DNA of 64,000 bases from Phyto melanocephala (GCA_941918925.1 OW799233.1:148678223-148742222); one strand, 5' to 3'. Numbered from the stretch's first letter, positions 1 through 14,151 are shown. Notes: generated from the sequence alone by a model not told the origin. Made by a program: numbers and translations.

Positions 1-708
1 AATTTTCACAATAGGTTCTATTGATTAAAGGTGAGATTGAATTTAAAATTTACAGTATACAAAAATTACCTTATGAGTACTTTATATCAATATACAAATT
101 ACAGGTTTGAAATATTTAAAAATCTATTCGAAATATTTGAATTGACATTATTTTTAAATAAATAAATTTTATCTTATTTGGGTATAAAACAATGTTTTCT
201 AAGAAGTACCAAATTTTCCCTTTTCTTTTTTTTATCTGTAGAAATCCCTTTTAAAAATTTTATCTGAATTGGCTCTGAATATAGAAAGTAAATATGTTTT
301 CCCCTTTTGGGTAAATTTTTTGTTCTTGTTATAGTTTTCAGAACCGATACCTAAATAATTGTCTATATAGTTTTAGGCGTTAACAACAATCTTTTCATGT
401 ACTATTGTACAATATAAAAAAAATGTTAAAAAAGGACCAAAAAAGGGAATAATTTGCCCTCTTTACACATGTGAATTTTAGAAAAGTGCTATTAACTTAT
501 TTATAATTACAACCTTCACAAAAAGTGTAAGGGTTTGTATAGGTTTGTCATTCCGTGTAAAATTTCTACAATATTTTTTGTGACCCCACAAATATTTTAA
601 ATATTTGGAAGTAGATGGGGATAGAAAATCAAATACATCGGTCCATAAACAACTAAAATATGAGGAAAAAACCAAGACCACCTCGTATTTTCACAACACA
701 TCCATACA

Positions 709-758
709 AACGTGGTATACTGGTTAGATCGAAGCTGGTTTTTGAATCCCGGCTGAGG
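709..758 (+). other. second, weaker tRNA-like sequence
   Basis: TGGTATACTGG (713-723) resembles an A-box. The stretch GGTTTTTGAATCC (about 737-749) is a damaged B-box. A poly(A/T) run follows. It could be a tRNA-derived SINE remnant. Confidence 0.25.
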
Positions 759-1316
759 CAAAAAAAAATTTTTTATTGTGTTTTTGATACATACATTAAT
801 TAACTCTTATTTTATAGTTTTACGATGGTATGTTTTAAAGCGGATAAAGTCATTAAAAACAATTATAAAACGAATATATGTACGTACTTAATTTTAATGA
901 GAAGGAAACTGTGTAAAAACTTAACCCCCATAATATTGATATTAAATGAAAGGGCTTGACAAGTAGCATACTATAAAAACTATACAAAGATAAAATCCAA
1001 GATGTGCTAGAAAAGTATTAAAATCATATTTTAACCTTGTCTCATAGGCTGATTACAATGACTTTTAAAATTAATTTGCATCTTATGTAATGTAATGTTA
1101 CCGGTTTTACCTTTTTTTATCCCCCTAGCGATTGAACTAAACAAAATATATTCTTTTTAGGTCCCATTATCCAAATTTGATGCTTTTAGTTTTTTTTTTA
1201 ATTTGGAATGTTCAGTCCCATATTCAAACAGTCAGTTACGATACTTTTTTTTAATAGATATAGATTCGTTATATAGATATGTTGTAATAAATAAAAGAAA
1301 TTAGAGATAATAAGGT

Positions 1317-1390
1317 GCCCCGTTGGAGTAGTCAGTAGCGTGCTGGTCTGCTAGTCTGGAGGTTCGATTCCCCACATAGACTCTGGGCCG
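1317..1390 (+). other. tRNA-like Pol III promoter sequence (SINE head or tRNA pseudogene)
   Basis: An exact B-box GGTTCGATTCC lies at 1361-1371. An A-box-like TGGAGTAGTCAG lies at 1324-1335, at normal tRNA spacing. The cloverleaf is poor and the 3' side runs into a short TTCTA repeat, so a functional tRNA is unlikely. Confidence 0.4.
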
Positions 1391-2555
1391 GTCTACTTCT
1401 GTTTCTCTTCTTTTCTATTCTATTCTATTCTATGCAGGTATTATAAAGGATATCCAAGTGAGCTGCACAACAGTTATAGCCACATTGGAAACAATCGTAT
1501 TTAAACGTTAAATTAATATTTTTAATTTAACATTTAACACTGTCCGAAAATGACCATCTACCATAATTGTTGCATTATTCTATTTTACAACTTACATTAT
1601 CTTAATGCACGTACTAAACTTCTTTGAAAACCTTTACATACTTACTTATACACTCTTAGATATTTTAAATTGCATAGAAAATCCATAGATATTCCATTAC
1701 GTTCTTGTTTTTTTTTTTCTAAATACATTTTATATTATTATTTGTTTGTATTCGACATTTGGTTTAATGATGTGGCTAAAGGGCATAATTCTTTCTTTCG
1801 TTCGTTTTTTTCATGCCTTCGCTAAGAGAGTGAGTCAATGCAGTCAGTATTTTGTGACGTATGAACCATGTTCTTGCATCTTTTTTTACGTTTTTTATTT
1901 AATTTTTTTGTCATTGTCAGTTGATTTGTCGCGTGACATTTCCTTGTTCTTAAAGGTCTGCGTTTTTACTTTATACTTTTCTACTATTAGTGCCAAACAC
2001 ATTCACGTTTTCATCAGCATCATGATTTTAATAGAGAGTCTGGCATTTTTTTATTTGCTTGTATTTTTCTTTTCATTCTTTTATAATTTGCATCATTACC
2101 TTTAGCAGCAGGAATGACATTTGGAAAGAGAGTAACAATAACAGAAAGAAGAACACTGTAGGAGCTATAAATCCACAAGAATATTTACTTGTGTAGTTGT
2201 TTCTTTTGTATCGTTCTTGCATGTTTAGTTAGACCGTCTATAAGTTAGATATTAATCGGTATGATGGGTAAGTATGTAAGCATGTATTTACTTGTATTTA
2301 GTGGCAGTATTTACTTTTGCTCTTTTATTATGGCAATTTACTTTGGATGTTTCTTAAAAAAAAAATAATGATAATAATAGCAATACTCATTATAATGGCA
2401 GTACTGATTTTATTGTTTATTCTATTTTTGTATTAAAGACCATCCCACCTTCACCTTGAATAAAACAGCAATATTTCAAACTACAAATTTAATTTTCAAA
2501 ATGTCATGCACAGAAAATGTATAAAAAATTTTTAAAAATAATTCATATACTATTA

Positions 2556-2655
2556 GGGCCGTATTCATAGAAAATATTTTAGGTTTGTTGAAGGCTTATT
2601 TGACAAATTTCTCTACAACATCTGCCAAATGAGCCTTTAATAAACCTAAAATATT
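2556..2655. mobile_element. palindromic MITE, family A, copy 1
   Basis: It starts GGGCCGTATTCAT after TTA. The body is a near-complete inverted repeat of TTTTAGGTTTRTTGAAGGC with its partner at 2632-2655. The right terminus is decayed. It shares its sequence with copies at 15207, 62128 and 62624. Confidence 0.75.
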
Positions 2656-2869
2656 AATTTAATTTATTAGCAAACTGCCTGCAACTTTAAAGTATGTTTG
2701 ACAAACCATAGTTTCACATAGTTTCACAAAATTATTTTTTCAATTTCGATTAGTCATGCGATTTAAAACACCTCGATTATTTTTTGCATTTCTATGTTAA
2801 AGATAGACTGCTCTAAGTTTTTGAAAATTGTCAAAGGTTTATTAAACTTTATTATTTTCTATTGAAATT

Positions 2870-3560
2870 TGATTTATAAATCTTTATAAAACCCTCAATA
2901 ATTTTTATGAAGTGGGTACCCTTCTTACTTCCATATATAAATTTATTGTACGCCATTTTGTAGTAGGTGCCATCAAAGATTTTTAATTTGTTTATAGTGT
3001 ATTATATTTTGCTTGTCAAGTCGTTTCTTATTAAAAGCCATGCCGCTCCTCTTTACTGTTATTTTTTTACTTTTAGGAAAAGCACCGAAGAAGTTGTATT
3101 TTTGTGCTTATATCTCGAGTTACTTTTTAACAAATTTGTAATTTTTTTTCTTAATAAAAATATATGACTACGGCTTTTATTTTGTTGTCTTAAGAGTGTC
3201 CAAAAATTAATTAAAAGCTTATGAAACTTTTGTTTTCTTAACTTTTATTTTTAAATAATATTTTTGCCTATAACTTCGATAATTAGTGACCAATTTTTCC
3301 AGTAAGTCTATGAATTTTCCTAGGACTGAAAAATATAATTTATATGGTAAAGCTATTAGATGAAGCAACGGTAGTCGTTTGTATTTGCTCATATCACAAA
3401 AAGATAGACATTTTTTAATTAACTCCCCTAGTCATAAGCTTTCAGAGAGTACATACTTTAAAGGATCGGAAATAAATATTGTAGAAATTACAAACGGAAT
3501 GATAAAGCTATATGTACACGTATCCTTGCCACAACAAGCAAAGGGTATAACGTTTAGATA
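2870..3560 (+). repeat. dispersed non-coding repeat D, copy 1
   Basis: It aligns by eye over several hundred bases with 7690-8530, sharing CATATATAAAT, GTTGTATTTTTGTG, GTGTCCAAA and the closing AAAGCTATAT. Its tail resembles the INE-1-like tail near 46090. No coding frame is shared. Confidence 0.55.
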
Positions 3561-3601
3561 AAATCTCTATATTGACCTGAAAATAAATAGAATAGCACTA
3601 C

Positions 3602-4542
3602 CAAGGCAAATTTATTCATCAGGTACTCCTATTTGAACAGCTGACTATTTTTTTCTTCACTTATTTTAAATTTTAGATGTCATGTTTATTTACGTTTTTG
3701 TTTGTAAATTCATAATAAATAAATGTGACATAAAATTTAAATAATTTATTTTATTATTTTTTTTATATTTTTCTTTATTTTTTTAAAAAAATCAATAATA
3801 TGTGTATGTATAAATAAGAATAATTCGTTATACAACTTGTAGATGAGTTTGCAGATTTTGGGCCTGTTCAGAAATACATAATTGCTTCCCGATATTTACT
3901 GTTTAAAGACTAACACTTAATGGCAGTTCAAAAAGGTAAAAGCTCCGCCGCTAGCTAATCATTTTATATTCTAAAAGTTTGCTTCCTTAATGCAGAGCAG
4001 CGATGAATTTGCGAACAGGACCCTGTTCTATATTCTTGGCAGTGGAGATGTTTTACTATTTTTATTTTCCAGCTCCATCTAATTTACCAACTAATAAAGT
4101 TTAAACTTTCGATTATGTCAACGTTGGCGATTTTGCACTTGTTAACTTTGTTGTAATTTTGGCTAATAACTTTTAAAAGCAAAGATAAACATAGATTAAA
4201 AAAAAATATAAATTTTTTTATGCATCATTAAAAAAAGTTACCAATGGCCAAACAACCACGAAACCATGTCTTCCAAGTCCAATGAGTTTTTTTAATTCTC
4301 ACACCTATTATTAAACCGAAACAGTTATGATAATTTAATATTGCTTTAAAATATTTCTTTTTTCATCTGCCTTAAATTATTAATAATTAGTTTTGTTTTT
4401 TTTTTTCCTTTTATTTTTTTGTTTATTTTATACAGCTGACTATGACATCTGAAATAAGAATTCTAGCAACAAAATACATGTTATTTTTGCGTTGTAGTAT
4501 TTGTTGTAGAATTGCGATTACCTGATGAATAAATATGCCTTG
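3602..4542. mobile_element. 941-bp non-autonomous TIR element with 8-bp target duplication
   Basis: Both ends carry 24-bp inverted repeats beginning CAAGGCAAATTTATTC (left) and CAAGGCATATTTATTC (right, complement). AGCACTAC flanks the element at 3594-3601 and 4543-4550. The 8-bp duplication suggests the hAT or P/Merlin type. The interior has no coding sequence and has subterminal CAGCTGACTAT repeats. Confidence 0.85.
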
Positions 4543-4550
4543 AGCACTAC

Positions 4551-7500
4551 TTTCAAACAATTATGAAAGCAAAAAACAATTACATTTATTTTGCAGCCAA
4601 CTTTAAAAAAATTAGATTTTAAAATAAGATTTTCAAATTGCTTAGACTTACCGCAGCGATATTTCGATTTGCTTCATACAAATTACGTGAGCATGAGGAT
4701 TTTCGACAGTTTTAAAACGCTTGGCGATCTTGTTTAGATTTGGCCATAACAGGTAAATAATAAATAGGCTCCAATCGCAACCTGTTGTACGAATCGTATG
4801 CACTTCTATATATTGAGAAAAATCTTTGTTTACTTTTTCAGCTATAATTTCCGGTCATAATGTGCTAAAATTTTATACTAGTTTAAACATTTTTTGTTTA
4901 ACTTCAAAGAAAATCGTCCTAAAATTTTAAGACTTTTTGTTTTATGTTTATTGTTTGTTTTTTGTTTTAAATAGAATTCTGAGCCGCACGGCTGAAACTC
5001 TTTATTCGAGCCGGCGATAATATTTGCACGCCCTTGCCATCGATATACTTATACGATATGATATATTTCGAATTTTAGACTTAACATTATTCACAGTTTT
5101 AAAACATTACACTTAATTACATTTTTATAACATTTAAAACAGTAAAAATTATAAATCCAGATGTTTAAATATATGTATGCCTTTTTTGGACTTGTATTTA
5201 ATACATCGTCTTTGATCAAATTCATTATATACATAAATTCTGTTGGTCGAACCCGAACCATCTGATTAAATAGATTATCGTAAAATTTTCTTACTACGCT
5301 TTGCTGCCACTTATCAGATTTTGGGACAATTCTGCGATTAAGAAGCAAACTATCAATGTTTATTTAAAACATTTCATTAGCTTGTTCTACCTTGTCTTCA
5401 TCACCTACAAAAGGATCATTCAAATTTAAACAGACGCAATTTTGTTTATACCTACTTGAGCCAGCCATTACAATTACATTAGTTTTGGCACAAACCTGTG
5501 ACATTTTTAATTTTTTACTCGTTTTTGTAATTTTTTATTTAAATGTTTATAACTGCCTCTTTTTAAACAGCTGACTCGAATTTGAAATAGCACACTTGTT
5601 AACAGCAGACATATTTTTTCGTGCTTTTATATTTACACATATGACTTTATGACAACCATTTGAATCCCCTAAATGTAATTATCTGGCATTCTATAATAAA
5701 ATTGTTGTCAGTGTTGTGTAAAAAAACATTTTACGTTTACGACGTATAATTGTACAATAGGTTGTGAATTGGGCAATTATTTTTTAAATGTAAATAGAAG
5801 GCAGGTGCAGTCTTGTTTTTTTTTTTTTTTTTTTTTGTTTTCAATACAGAATTGTTCCCAAATATTTCCAAAAGAAATCGACCTCCATATGGCTTTTTAA
5901 GGAATACCTCGTGGTGAATGCTATAAACAGTTTTATAGTGATATTCCAATTTTTAAGATGATCTTTGTAATCCGATTCTTTATGTTAAAAGTTTTGCTAA
6001 ATAATTTTTAAATATGAAACGTTAAAACATAAAAGAATAACATATCGCAACAAGTTGTTAGCAAAAAATTTACATACATACATACGTATATATGTTTATG
6101 ATAAGAATACTACGTATATATGTATATATATTTATGTACATATGAACAAGTAAAGTCGTTGACAAAATCATAACATTTACATTTTACATTTATTGCTACA
6201 ACATCAAATTGACAGGCTGTCGAAAAACTTTAGTATGTGGACAATTACATTTAACAACTCGATAAGTTTTTTTCGAGTACAAGGTTCTATTTAAAGATAT
6301 TATATTTTCCTTTATAAGACCTAAGAGTTAAGGTACACAGAGTTATTCGTTTGTAGAAAAAGTCCATTTTTTGTTAACATAAAATTTTTGGAAAATTCTT
6401 TTACGAGCACTTTGCATGTTTGTAAATGAAACTTATTGAGTGACCGTTAAAAATCACAATAAACTTACAAACAAATACAGATACAAATTTTAACATAACG
6501 ATGTCCTTATTTCAAATAGGCAATTTTTATCAATCTTCTCCCTTTTTGCATAAAATTTTATTTTTTTTAACAGGATAAAGAAAACATTTTAAACATCTTT
6601 TAAAAATGTTTGCTTCTTATTTGTAATATTTCCATTGTTAGTTGCATGTGCACAAACACATACAACTTGATATTATTGGTAAAACGAATTCGAAATGTTT
6701 TCATGTTTCACTATTCCAAAGTTAAACATGTGAAAGAATTCTTCTTTTATATGTAAAAAAACGAAACGTTAGAAATGAAGCAAAAAAAAAAGGAAACTAA
6801 AACTTAACTGAACTAAACTGAACCCTTTTATTGGTCGCCATATTATACGCCCTGGTATGTGTTACAGATAATAGACTATAATCTTTTCATTGTAGATTCT
6901 TTTATTTTTGTATTTTTTTATGTACAAAAAATAATTCTAAATTGTTTAGTATGATTACAGACACACTTACACTGTCTCAAACTTTTTATATTTAGAAATA
7001 CAAAATCCTTAACGTTAGATACAAGCAGACACATACAAATTTATAACATCCTATTTGTTGCTGTTGTTATTATTTTATATCCTAAATATTGTGTAAGATG
7101 TAGATGTGTTTTTTATGCAATAAACTTAATTTGTTTATTTGATTGAAAATATTAAGTTTTGTTGACATTTTTTGGTGAACCCATTTATTCCAACATTTTA
7201 CAGTTGAGGACATGTTACTTATTTGGTTTTCTTACATGAAAACAATGTTGAACATAAATTCTAATTTATGAGGAACAAATTGTAACTTAAAAGATTGATA
7301 ATACTAATTTAATAAAATTTAAAAAGAATGTTGTACAATAAATGTGATTATCATACCGCTTACAATGTTTATACTATTTTACAAATCGCTTATTTAAAAC
7401 AATGTATTTTTCTTTTCTCTCATTCATGCATAATTCTTTAATATTTAAGATTTTTGTAAGGTTTTTGTGGTTATAAAATTTGTATTACAAGAATTTTAAT

Positions 7501-7689
7501 TTCTCAGTGATGACTATACATTGATATTCCGAAACGAAATACTGTAGATATACCCGTAGTATTATATTATCTCAACTAAACCATGCGATTTGCAACAACT
7601 GTGGTACCCACAACCGATTCTATTTTCTCTGTGTAGTTAGCAGTATTCTACTAGTCATTTGTTTTGTCATTTGATACCCTTATTGGTAG
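4551..7689. other. no gene recognised
   Basis: AT-rich sequence with homopolymer runs (for example poly-T at 5816-5836). The short open frames lack any family motif. Confidence 0.4.
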
Positions 7690-8530
7690 GATTGATAAAA
7701 TAATGATCTGCCATTTTGTTTAGGACGCCATTTTAAATTTCAACTTTTTCACAGTTTCATAGTTTTATAGTTTCATAGTGTTTACAGTGGGTGCATTTTT
7801 AATTACTAGATTTGACCCATATATAAATATATTGCAGGCCAGTTTGTAGTGATGGCCATCATGGATTTTTAGTTTTTTATTATGTATTAATACTTATATC
7901 GCTCGTGCTGTTGTCCAGATTTTAAATTTTTAATTATATATTTTATCAAAAACACCAAATTAGTTGTATTTTTGTGTTATATTTATGTCACTTAGTTTCA
8001 AACCGATTTGTCAGTTTTGCTTAGCAATAGTTTTGAAGACTACAGCTTGTATTTTGGTATCTTTATCGTGTCCAAAGATTAATTAGGAACTTTAGTAACT
8101 CGATATATATATAAAATATATATAAATTTTTTTAAAATTATTCTTGTCTATAACTTTGTCGATTAGTTAATGATTTCATCTACAAATTGAAGCAAACATG
8201 TTTATAAATAATACTTGGGCTGAAAAATATTATTTTTATGGTAAAAATTTGGGAAAAACCAGAGACAGTGGTGTTTATTTGCTCATATCTCGGAAAGTTA
8301 TCGGGCGATTGTGCAGAACTTTAATAGTGATTCAATCCTAAATACTTCCAAAAGATTGATTTCACATGCAGATGTGTACAATCGAAGAAGGAATTCATAA
8401 AAGTTGATTTCAACCAACTCTCGAAAATTGATCAGTCGACTCCTGCAGTCGTAAACTTTCGGAATATATATACTTATTGTAAAAATTAAAATCTAAATGA
8501 CAAAGCTATATATACAGGGTTTCTGGTGGC
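7690..8530 (+). repeat. dispersed non-coding repeat D, copy 2
   Basis: The partner of 2870-3560, in the same orientation. It is diverged and has small indels. Confidence 0.55.
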
Positions 8531-8639
8531 AGATATATATCTTCAAACTTATTTAAAAAACTTAATAATTGACACAAAGTCTTATTAAGAGCATCGAACG
8601 ATAGAAATGTGGATTTTATTTTTTAAATATTATGTCATC

Positions 8640-9415
8640 CAGATGTCTTCCGTCATGTTGAGCACACTGCTAAAAACCCGAGCCTTATGTTTTGCGCCAC
8701 ACGATTCAAAAAACTTGGTTGAATTGAAAGGATTTCTCGACGAATATTTTCCTTTAAATCCACAAGAGATTGGGGATTGTCATTATAAACCCTCTCTTTA
8801 TGGTACCTCCATAAAAAATCCATAGGAGTTAGATCGGGCGACCTCGATGGCCATGGAATGTCGCGAAGCGACAAATCAGTTTTTGGGGGAAATTTTCTCG
8901 AAGCAAATTCATCGAAACTCTGGCTCTTCTGTTGAAACCACGTGTGTGAAAAGTACGATGGATAAGCTCGCAGGTTTGGCAAAAATAATTATTTAATCAT
9001 GCGTCGATAATTTTCACCGTTGACATTCGTCGTCTGGCCTCGAGAATTTTCGAAAAAAAAATGGTCAAATTATCGTATGCGTGCATAAGGCACATCAAAC
9101 AATTATCCTGGGGCAATGTTATAGTTTTTGATGTTTTAATTAAGAGTTGTGGGCTTTTGGAGACCGGTAACGGCAGTTTTGCTTGATGACGTGGCCATTT
9201 AAGTGATATCGATCCTGATCGCTCCAAAAAATGGGATTTATGCTCCAACATCGTTTAACAAAATTGTTATGTAAATCAAAGTCACTTTCTTTCAGTTCTT
9301 GAACGATTTGAATTTTAAAAGGATGGAACTTCAGATCCTTTTCTTTCGTTAATAATCTCTCGTGGAAGTCCGAGTGAGGCTGCTCTTTCCCGTATTGAAA
9401 GTCGCGTATTTTTTT
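8640..9415 (-). pseudogene. decayed Tc1/mariner-type transposase
   Basis: Read on the - strand across several frame breaks: KFHPFKIQIVQELK, HVIKQNCR, IIGPFFFENSRGQ, VNGENYRRM, then WPSRSPDLTPMDFLW and a C-terminal DLKENIRREI segment. These are the ordered blocks of a DDE_3 transposase. Stops and frameshifts show it is dead. The ends of the element were not located. Confidence 0.8.
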
Positions 9416-10829
9416 TAATTGTTTATTTTTTTCCTTTCCTGAAATTTAAAAAAAATGTTTTAAAACTTAAAATGATGTTTTGCAATAATTTAACAATATA
9501 ATCATAACTAACGAAAGTGAAATTAAAAAAATTTAACCAATTAATTTTTCATTACTAAAAAAAATCTTTTATTAATTCTTAATTAGCTTTTAGAATAATT
9601 ATAGAAAGTTTTAAAGTTCGAACAACAATTAGATAACTTTTGATAAATTCAATATTAAATAAAAAATGTTGATAATTTCTAATTTTAGCAAAAACTAGAC
9701 ATTTAAAGAGAATCTTTGAAAAATTCTAATGACTTATGACTTTATCATAAAGCTTTTGCTTGTCAAAAACATATTAACAAAAATGTCTTAACATTTATTA
9801 ACTGCAATAGTCCAAGTGATTCTGACTATTTTTAAAAGTGTTATTAAAAACGCACTATTTGTTATCCGCATTTTACTCTTCGTGTTTTTTTTTTACACTT
9901 CTCATTCGAAATCTTCAATCAAAAATGTGCTAAGAAAAGTATATGCTGAAAACAACTACAGATAAAAAGAAAGAAAAATAAAACGTCACAGTATCTACTT
10001 AAGTTTTCCCATTAGTTCATCAAATTGTCATTCATGATAGTGATGTTGGCGAAGCGAATTTACAGCTAAAGCTAAAAATCAAAAAAATAGTAAGAGATAT
10101 ACAACAAAAAAGAATTGAAAGAAATCCGCAAATCTGTAACGAACCTATTAATACAACATATTTCATAGTAAAAACGTTACATTTGACATTTCATTTTTGC
10201 TTCCACTTATACCTAACATAAGCACCACCTCCACCCTTTTTTTGGTTACTTTTAGCATATTTTTTTTTTGTATTTTCTACCATTTAATTTCTTATACACA
10301 TACATAAACGAGCAATCATCACATAGGACAAAACGGCCACACTTATGTAGAGCTTTAAATACAATTTTCTATCATCAACACTTGTCATCATCACTATCAA
10401 AAGTAACATCATTCAAATGCCACTACCACACTATTGTGCTTCAAATGCGTTTACAACTAGAAGAATCAAAGTATTGCTACCCAGCTAGCATAGACCGTTT
10501 GTTGGACGTTTATATTCAATATACTCGTACAACACGTAAAATAATCAACTTTTGATGATCTGACGAGTAACAGTAATAAAACCATTTACTTTGTTTTCTT
10601 AATAATTACTTTTTTAAAAACTTTGTCGCACGCTTGTCCTTTAAACTCGGAATGTTTAACATACCAATCCTAAAAAAATATTCTAGTGATTATTTGAGGG
10701 GACCGAAAACAAGACTGTTACACTTTATTTATCTTTCTTCAAAATTTGTTGAAAAAATCTCGCTTTTTAATCCTAATATGGACGATGCTTAAAAATGTTA
10801 ATTATTGTTTTTATTTTCATGTCATTTTA
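9416..10829. other. no gene recognised
   Basis: AT-rich. The 95-residue frame at 10268-10555 has no recognisable domain, and neither composition nor context supports it. Confidence 0.4.
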
Positions 10830-11280
10830 GAGGCAAGTACTTACCACCCTTGCTTACAAATAGGGTCTCGTTAAGTACTTATTAAGGTTGCTTATAAATA
10901 GGTACTTAAACAGGCACTTACTTATAGCAATAAATAATTACTTGATTTAAATAACCTAAATAACCCATTGATATTATGGACTTACAGAAGTCGTTCGGTT
11001 CTTTTAATAACGAAAATTCGGCTTGATTATTCTGCGATACGTTAATCTTAAACTTTTAAAACAGTGAAAATCTATAAGTCATCACTTTGTTAATGAAATG
11101 CTTTGCCGCTGTTGTCAAAATAATTATTACTTATACGCTAAGCGCGTTGTATTGTGTGTGTATCTAAGCAAATGTCTGAAAATAAGTACTTACCTATCAC
11201 ATTATTAATCAAGTCATTACTAAAAGACTTCTTAGTAAGACAGACGATATCTAATAGTCATTTGAAGTTTTTGCTGGGTT
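10830..11280 (+). repeat. dispersed repeat C, copy 1
   Basis: It opens GAGGCAAGTACTTA and holds repeated TACTTA-type words. It shares order and text with 21964-22330, including TGTGTATCTAAGCAAATG. It is non-coding. Confidence 0.6.
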
Positions 11281-12459
11281 ATTTTCTATATCAATAAAAT
11301 TAAATGTCGTTCGTAAATTTTTTTTCAAAAATTTCTTACACCCCATTGAGGTTTTTACGAAAAATATACTACGCCCATTTCTAACGCTCACTTTTATAAT
11401 TTATACATACTCAGTAAAAGGAATAAGTAAAAAATAAAATCAACTGTTTTCGTCGCATATTCAGAGTAAGTCTTAAAAATTCGTGTCGGGTACTATTTAA
11501 CATATAGTTAAAGTAACAAAAAGCTGGAAAAAAATGGACACGGCAACTTCAATATAAATAAAACAAATTTTATGAGATATCTAAAAAACTAGTAATTCTG
11601 TAATCTTAACACTTTGTATGTTCGACTTTAACCTCAAATGTCTTATTACAACCAAAAATACATAAAATCGGAGCAGGGGAATACAAAAAAACTCATTATC
11701 TAATTAAATTCAGAGGCGATAAATATTGGAGCTTCAAGCCTGCACGCAAAAGAAAAAATATGGTTGTGGTAACCATAATCGAAGGGCATCATACTATGAT
11801 TGAATTGTATGATTATGGTTAAAAATAATAATGGTTACCAGTTATCATTGTTATGTTTAATTTAAGTATCATTCAATAATCATATATATGACTACAATTT
11901 AAATCGACAATCTTTGCTCTTTTACGGCAAATTATTGTCTTTTGCTGTAACATACACATGTTGATTGTACTTACCAATTTAATTGCAATTTTTTTAAAAA
12001 TATTTTTTATATTTTCTCGTTTATTTTTAAATTTTCTTTAATTTTTCAAAATTTTTGTTAATTTTTTTGACATCTCAAACTTTTCAAATAATAAAAATTT
12101 ATTCAGCAAGAAGAAGAACAGTTAAAATCAAATTATTATTAAGAAAAAATCATAGCTTGATTAACTTGTAATCATACTGTTGTCTCACCTATTATTTAAT
12201 GATTATTTGTAATTTTTAATGCTTTTGAATATAATGCTATTTTTGTCAAATTATTTTTTTAAATCATCCTATTTTGAAATGATAACCATTTTGAAATTTT
12301 TACGAAAAGTAAACATTAAATGATACAATTCAAACAAATGCTTGATTATCGTGACAAAATATATAATGAAATGAAACAAAAATAACTATTACTTGTTTTC
12401 GACAACCAAATATTGTTTTAGAAAAAATAATATGACCGTCGTGATCATGTCGATACCAT

Positions 12460-12975
12460 GGTTTTTCTTTGCGTGTGGTATCAGGCATTTTAATAGAAAT
12501 TGTACAATTAATTTTATTAGATAGAATACAATGAGGGGGCGTGGTACCTCCGTACAAAGAAAATATATCTAATGACATATCTGCAGAACTATTATTGCTA
12601 TAGGCTTTAAATTTTTTGTAGTTGACTACGATGTCATTAACTTTTTTGGCGCAAAACTGATAGGATCAGAAAAGGGGCGTGGTGTCACCCCCTTCCTATG
12701 TCGAAAATTCATTTGATATCGTTTCTGGTAACTGTAACATCTATAGGGTTTAAAATTAGTACAACTTTTGATTCAAACTTTCTAGTTGGAACGAAAAATG
12801 GTTAGAATCCAAGAAGGTTGAGTGAAACCCTCATACGAATAAAACACTATTTATGACAATTATTACACGCCTAACAAATGGTAGCAGATAAAAATCTATA
12901 TTAAAGTCTGTCTCTTAATGAAAACAATGCAAAAACTTTGTTAGGGCCAGGAAAGCGGTCCGGGTTCTGCTAGTT
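12460..12975 (-). repeat. CCCGG-end repeat element with GGGGCGTGG units, partial
   Basis: On the - strand it starts CTAGCAGAACCCGGACC at about 12974. It then carries GGCGTGG/CCACGCC words at about 12538 and 12675. It resembles the elements at 25118, 34528, 41691 and 56432. The far end is unclear. Confidence 0.45.
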
Positions 12976-14151
12976 ATTAATAGACAAAAACAAACAGCGA
13001 TACATATTTTATTTTTATTTTTTCTTTCATTTTATTTAAAATTTGGTTTTATAAAAGATTTTAGTTTAAATTATGCTGTAAAGATGTAAGGTGATTGCAT
13101 TTTGGGGAGATTAAAAAAAATTATGTTGCTTGGCAGTTGGAAGTTATGAGAGAAGAGAGAAAATGTATAAAATAAGGACATTTCAAAGGAACACCTGATA
13201 AACAGCTTAAATAAAAAACTAAAAAATAAAAAGTGAAGTTTTTTTGTTTGAAAGAAAAAAAAATTGAAAATCAAAAAAAAATTCAATTGTTTTTAAGTCT
13301 ATGAACGACTCTCTAATTTAATCATATAATAATTATATGACCTAACATTTCACGAGTTGTAAGATAATCCTTACGCTTGATAATCTCTTCAAACATCTGA
13401 AATGATTCCCTCTGCAATTATTGTTCTCCACTGTGTTGTGGAAGAAACTCACAAAAGAATAAGCTCATCTAACAGTTTGACCGCTGCAAGAAATCCTTAA
13501 TAACTAAAAAACTGCGCTTGTTAACGACTAAAAACGCTTTTTATGAGCTTTCCAGTAGACTCTTTTACAATTGAAAATGCCAGCTAGGTAACAATGTGAA
13601 AATGGTTACATTTACTCCATTAACAACAACTATAACAACAATACAAACTATTAAAAGTGAGAGAGAAAAACAAACACGTACGTGCACGAGATTCTTGTGA
13701 TTTCATAGATAAAATTCAATGGAAACTGAGAAAAAAGTAAGTGTGTATGGAAGACAACAGACAAACCTATGGACAGACAAATAGACAGAAAACTAGCTTA
13801 ACGTAATGATGTTTGGTTTTGGTTTTTACAACAAGTAATATATAATAAAATAAAAATAAAAACAAATATAACGTATTATAATTGTGTAACTGTACACATA
13901 TAGTTTAAGGAAACTTACCTATTTGATACAGTGGGTATAAATTCTTTTAAGTTAGTCAAAAGGCTTTTAAAACAGAAACCGCAGGTTTTCCTTAACAGTA
14001 AACAAAATATAAATTTTTCCGCATTATTATCTAAAGATCGTATGGTTGAGAAAGAGAAACCCATTTCAGTCAAACTCAATCAAAAACTTAAACTGCAATT
14101 TTTTTACTAGATCATTTTGCCTAACGTCAAAGAATTTGTCTTTATGCCTTA

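Larger units (their letters stand above)
1..2555. other. AT-rich non-coding DNA, no gene recognised
   Basis: There is no conserved protein text in any frame. The hydrophobic frame at 1746-2105 is T-rich DNA read through. The only structures are two tRNA-like stretches near 709-758 and 1317-1390. Confidence 0.5.

Noticed and set aside
1746..2105. 119-codon hydrophobic frame resembling a membrane protein
   Set aside because: It arises from T-rich DNA, with no family motif and no splice or promoter context.
10268..10555. 95-codon frame as a possible orb first exon
   Set aside because: No family resemblance, no supported donor in phase 0, and composition unlike the orb N-terminal region.
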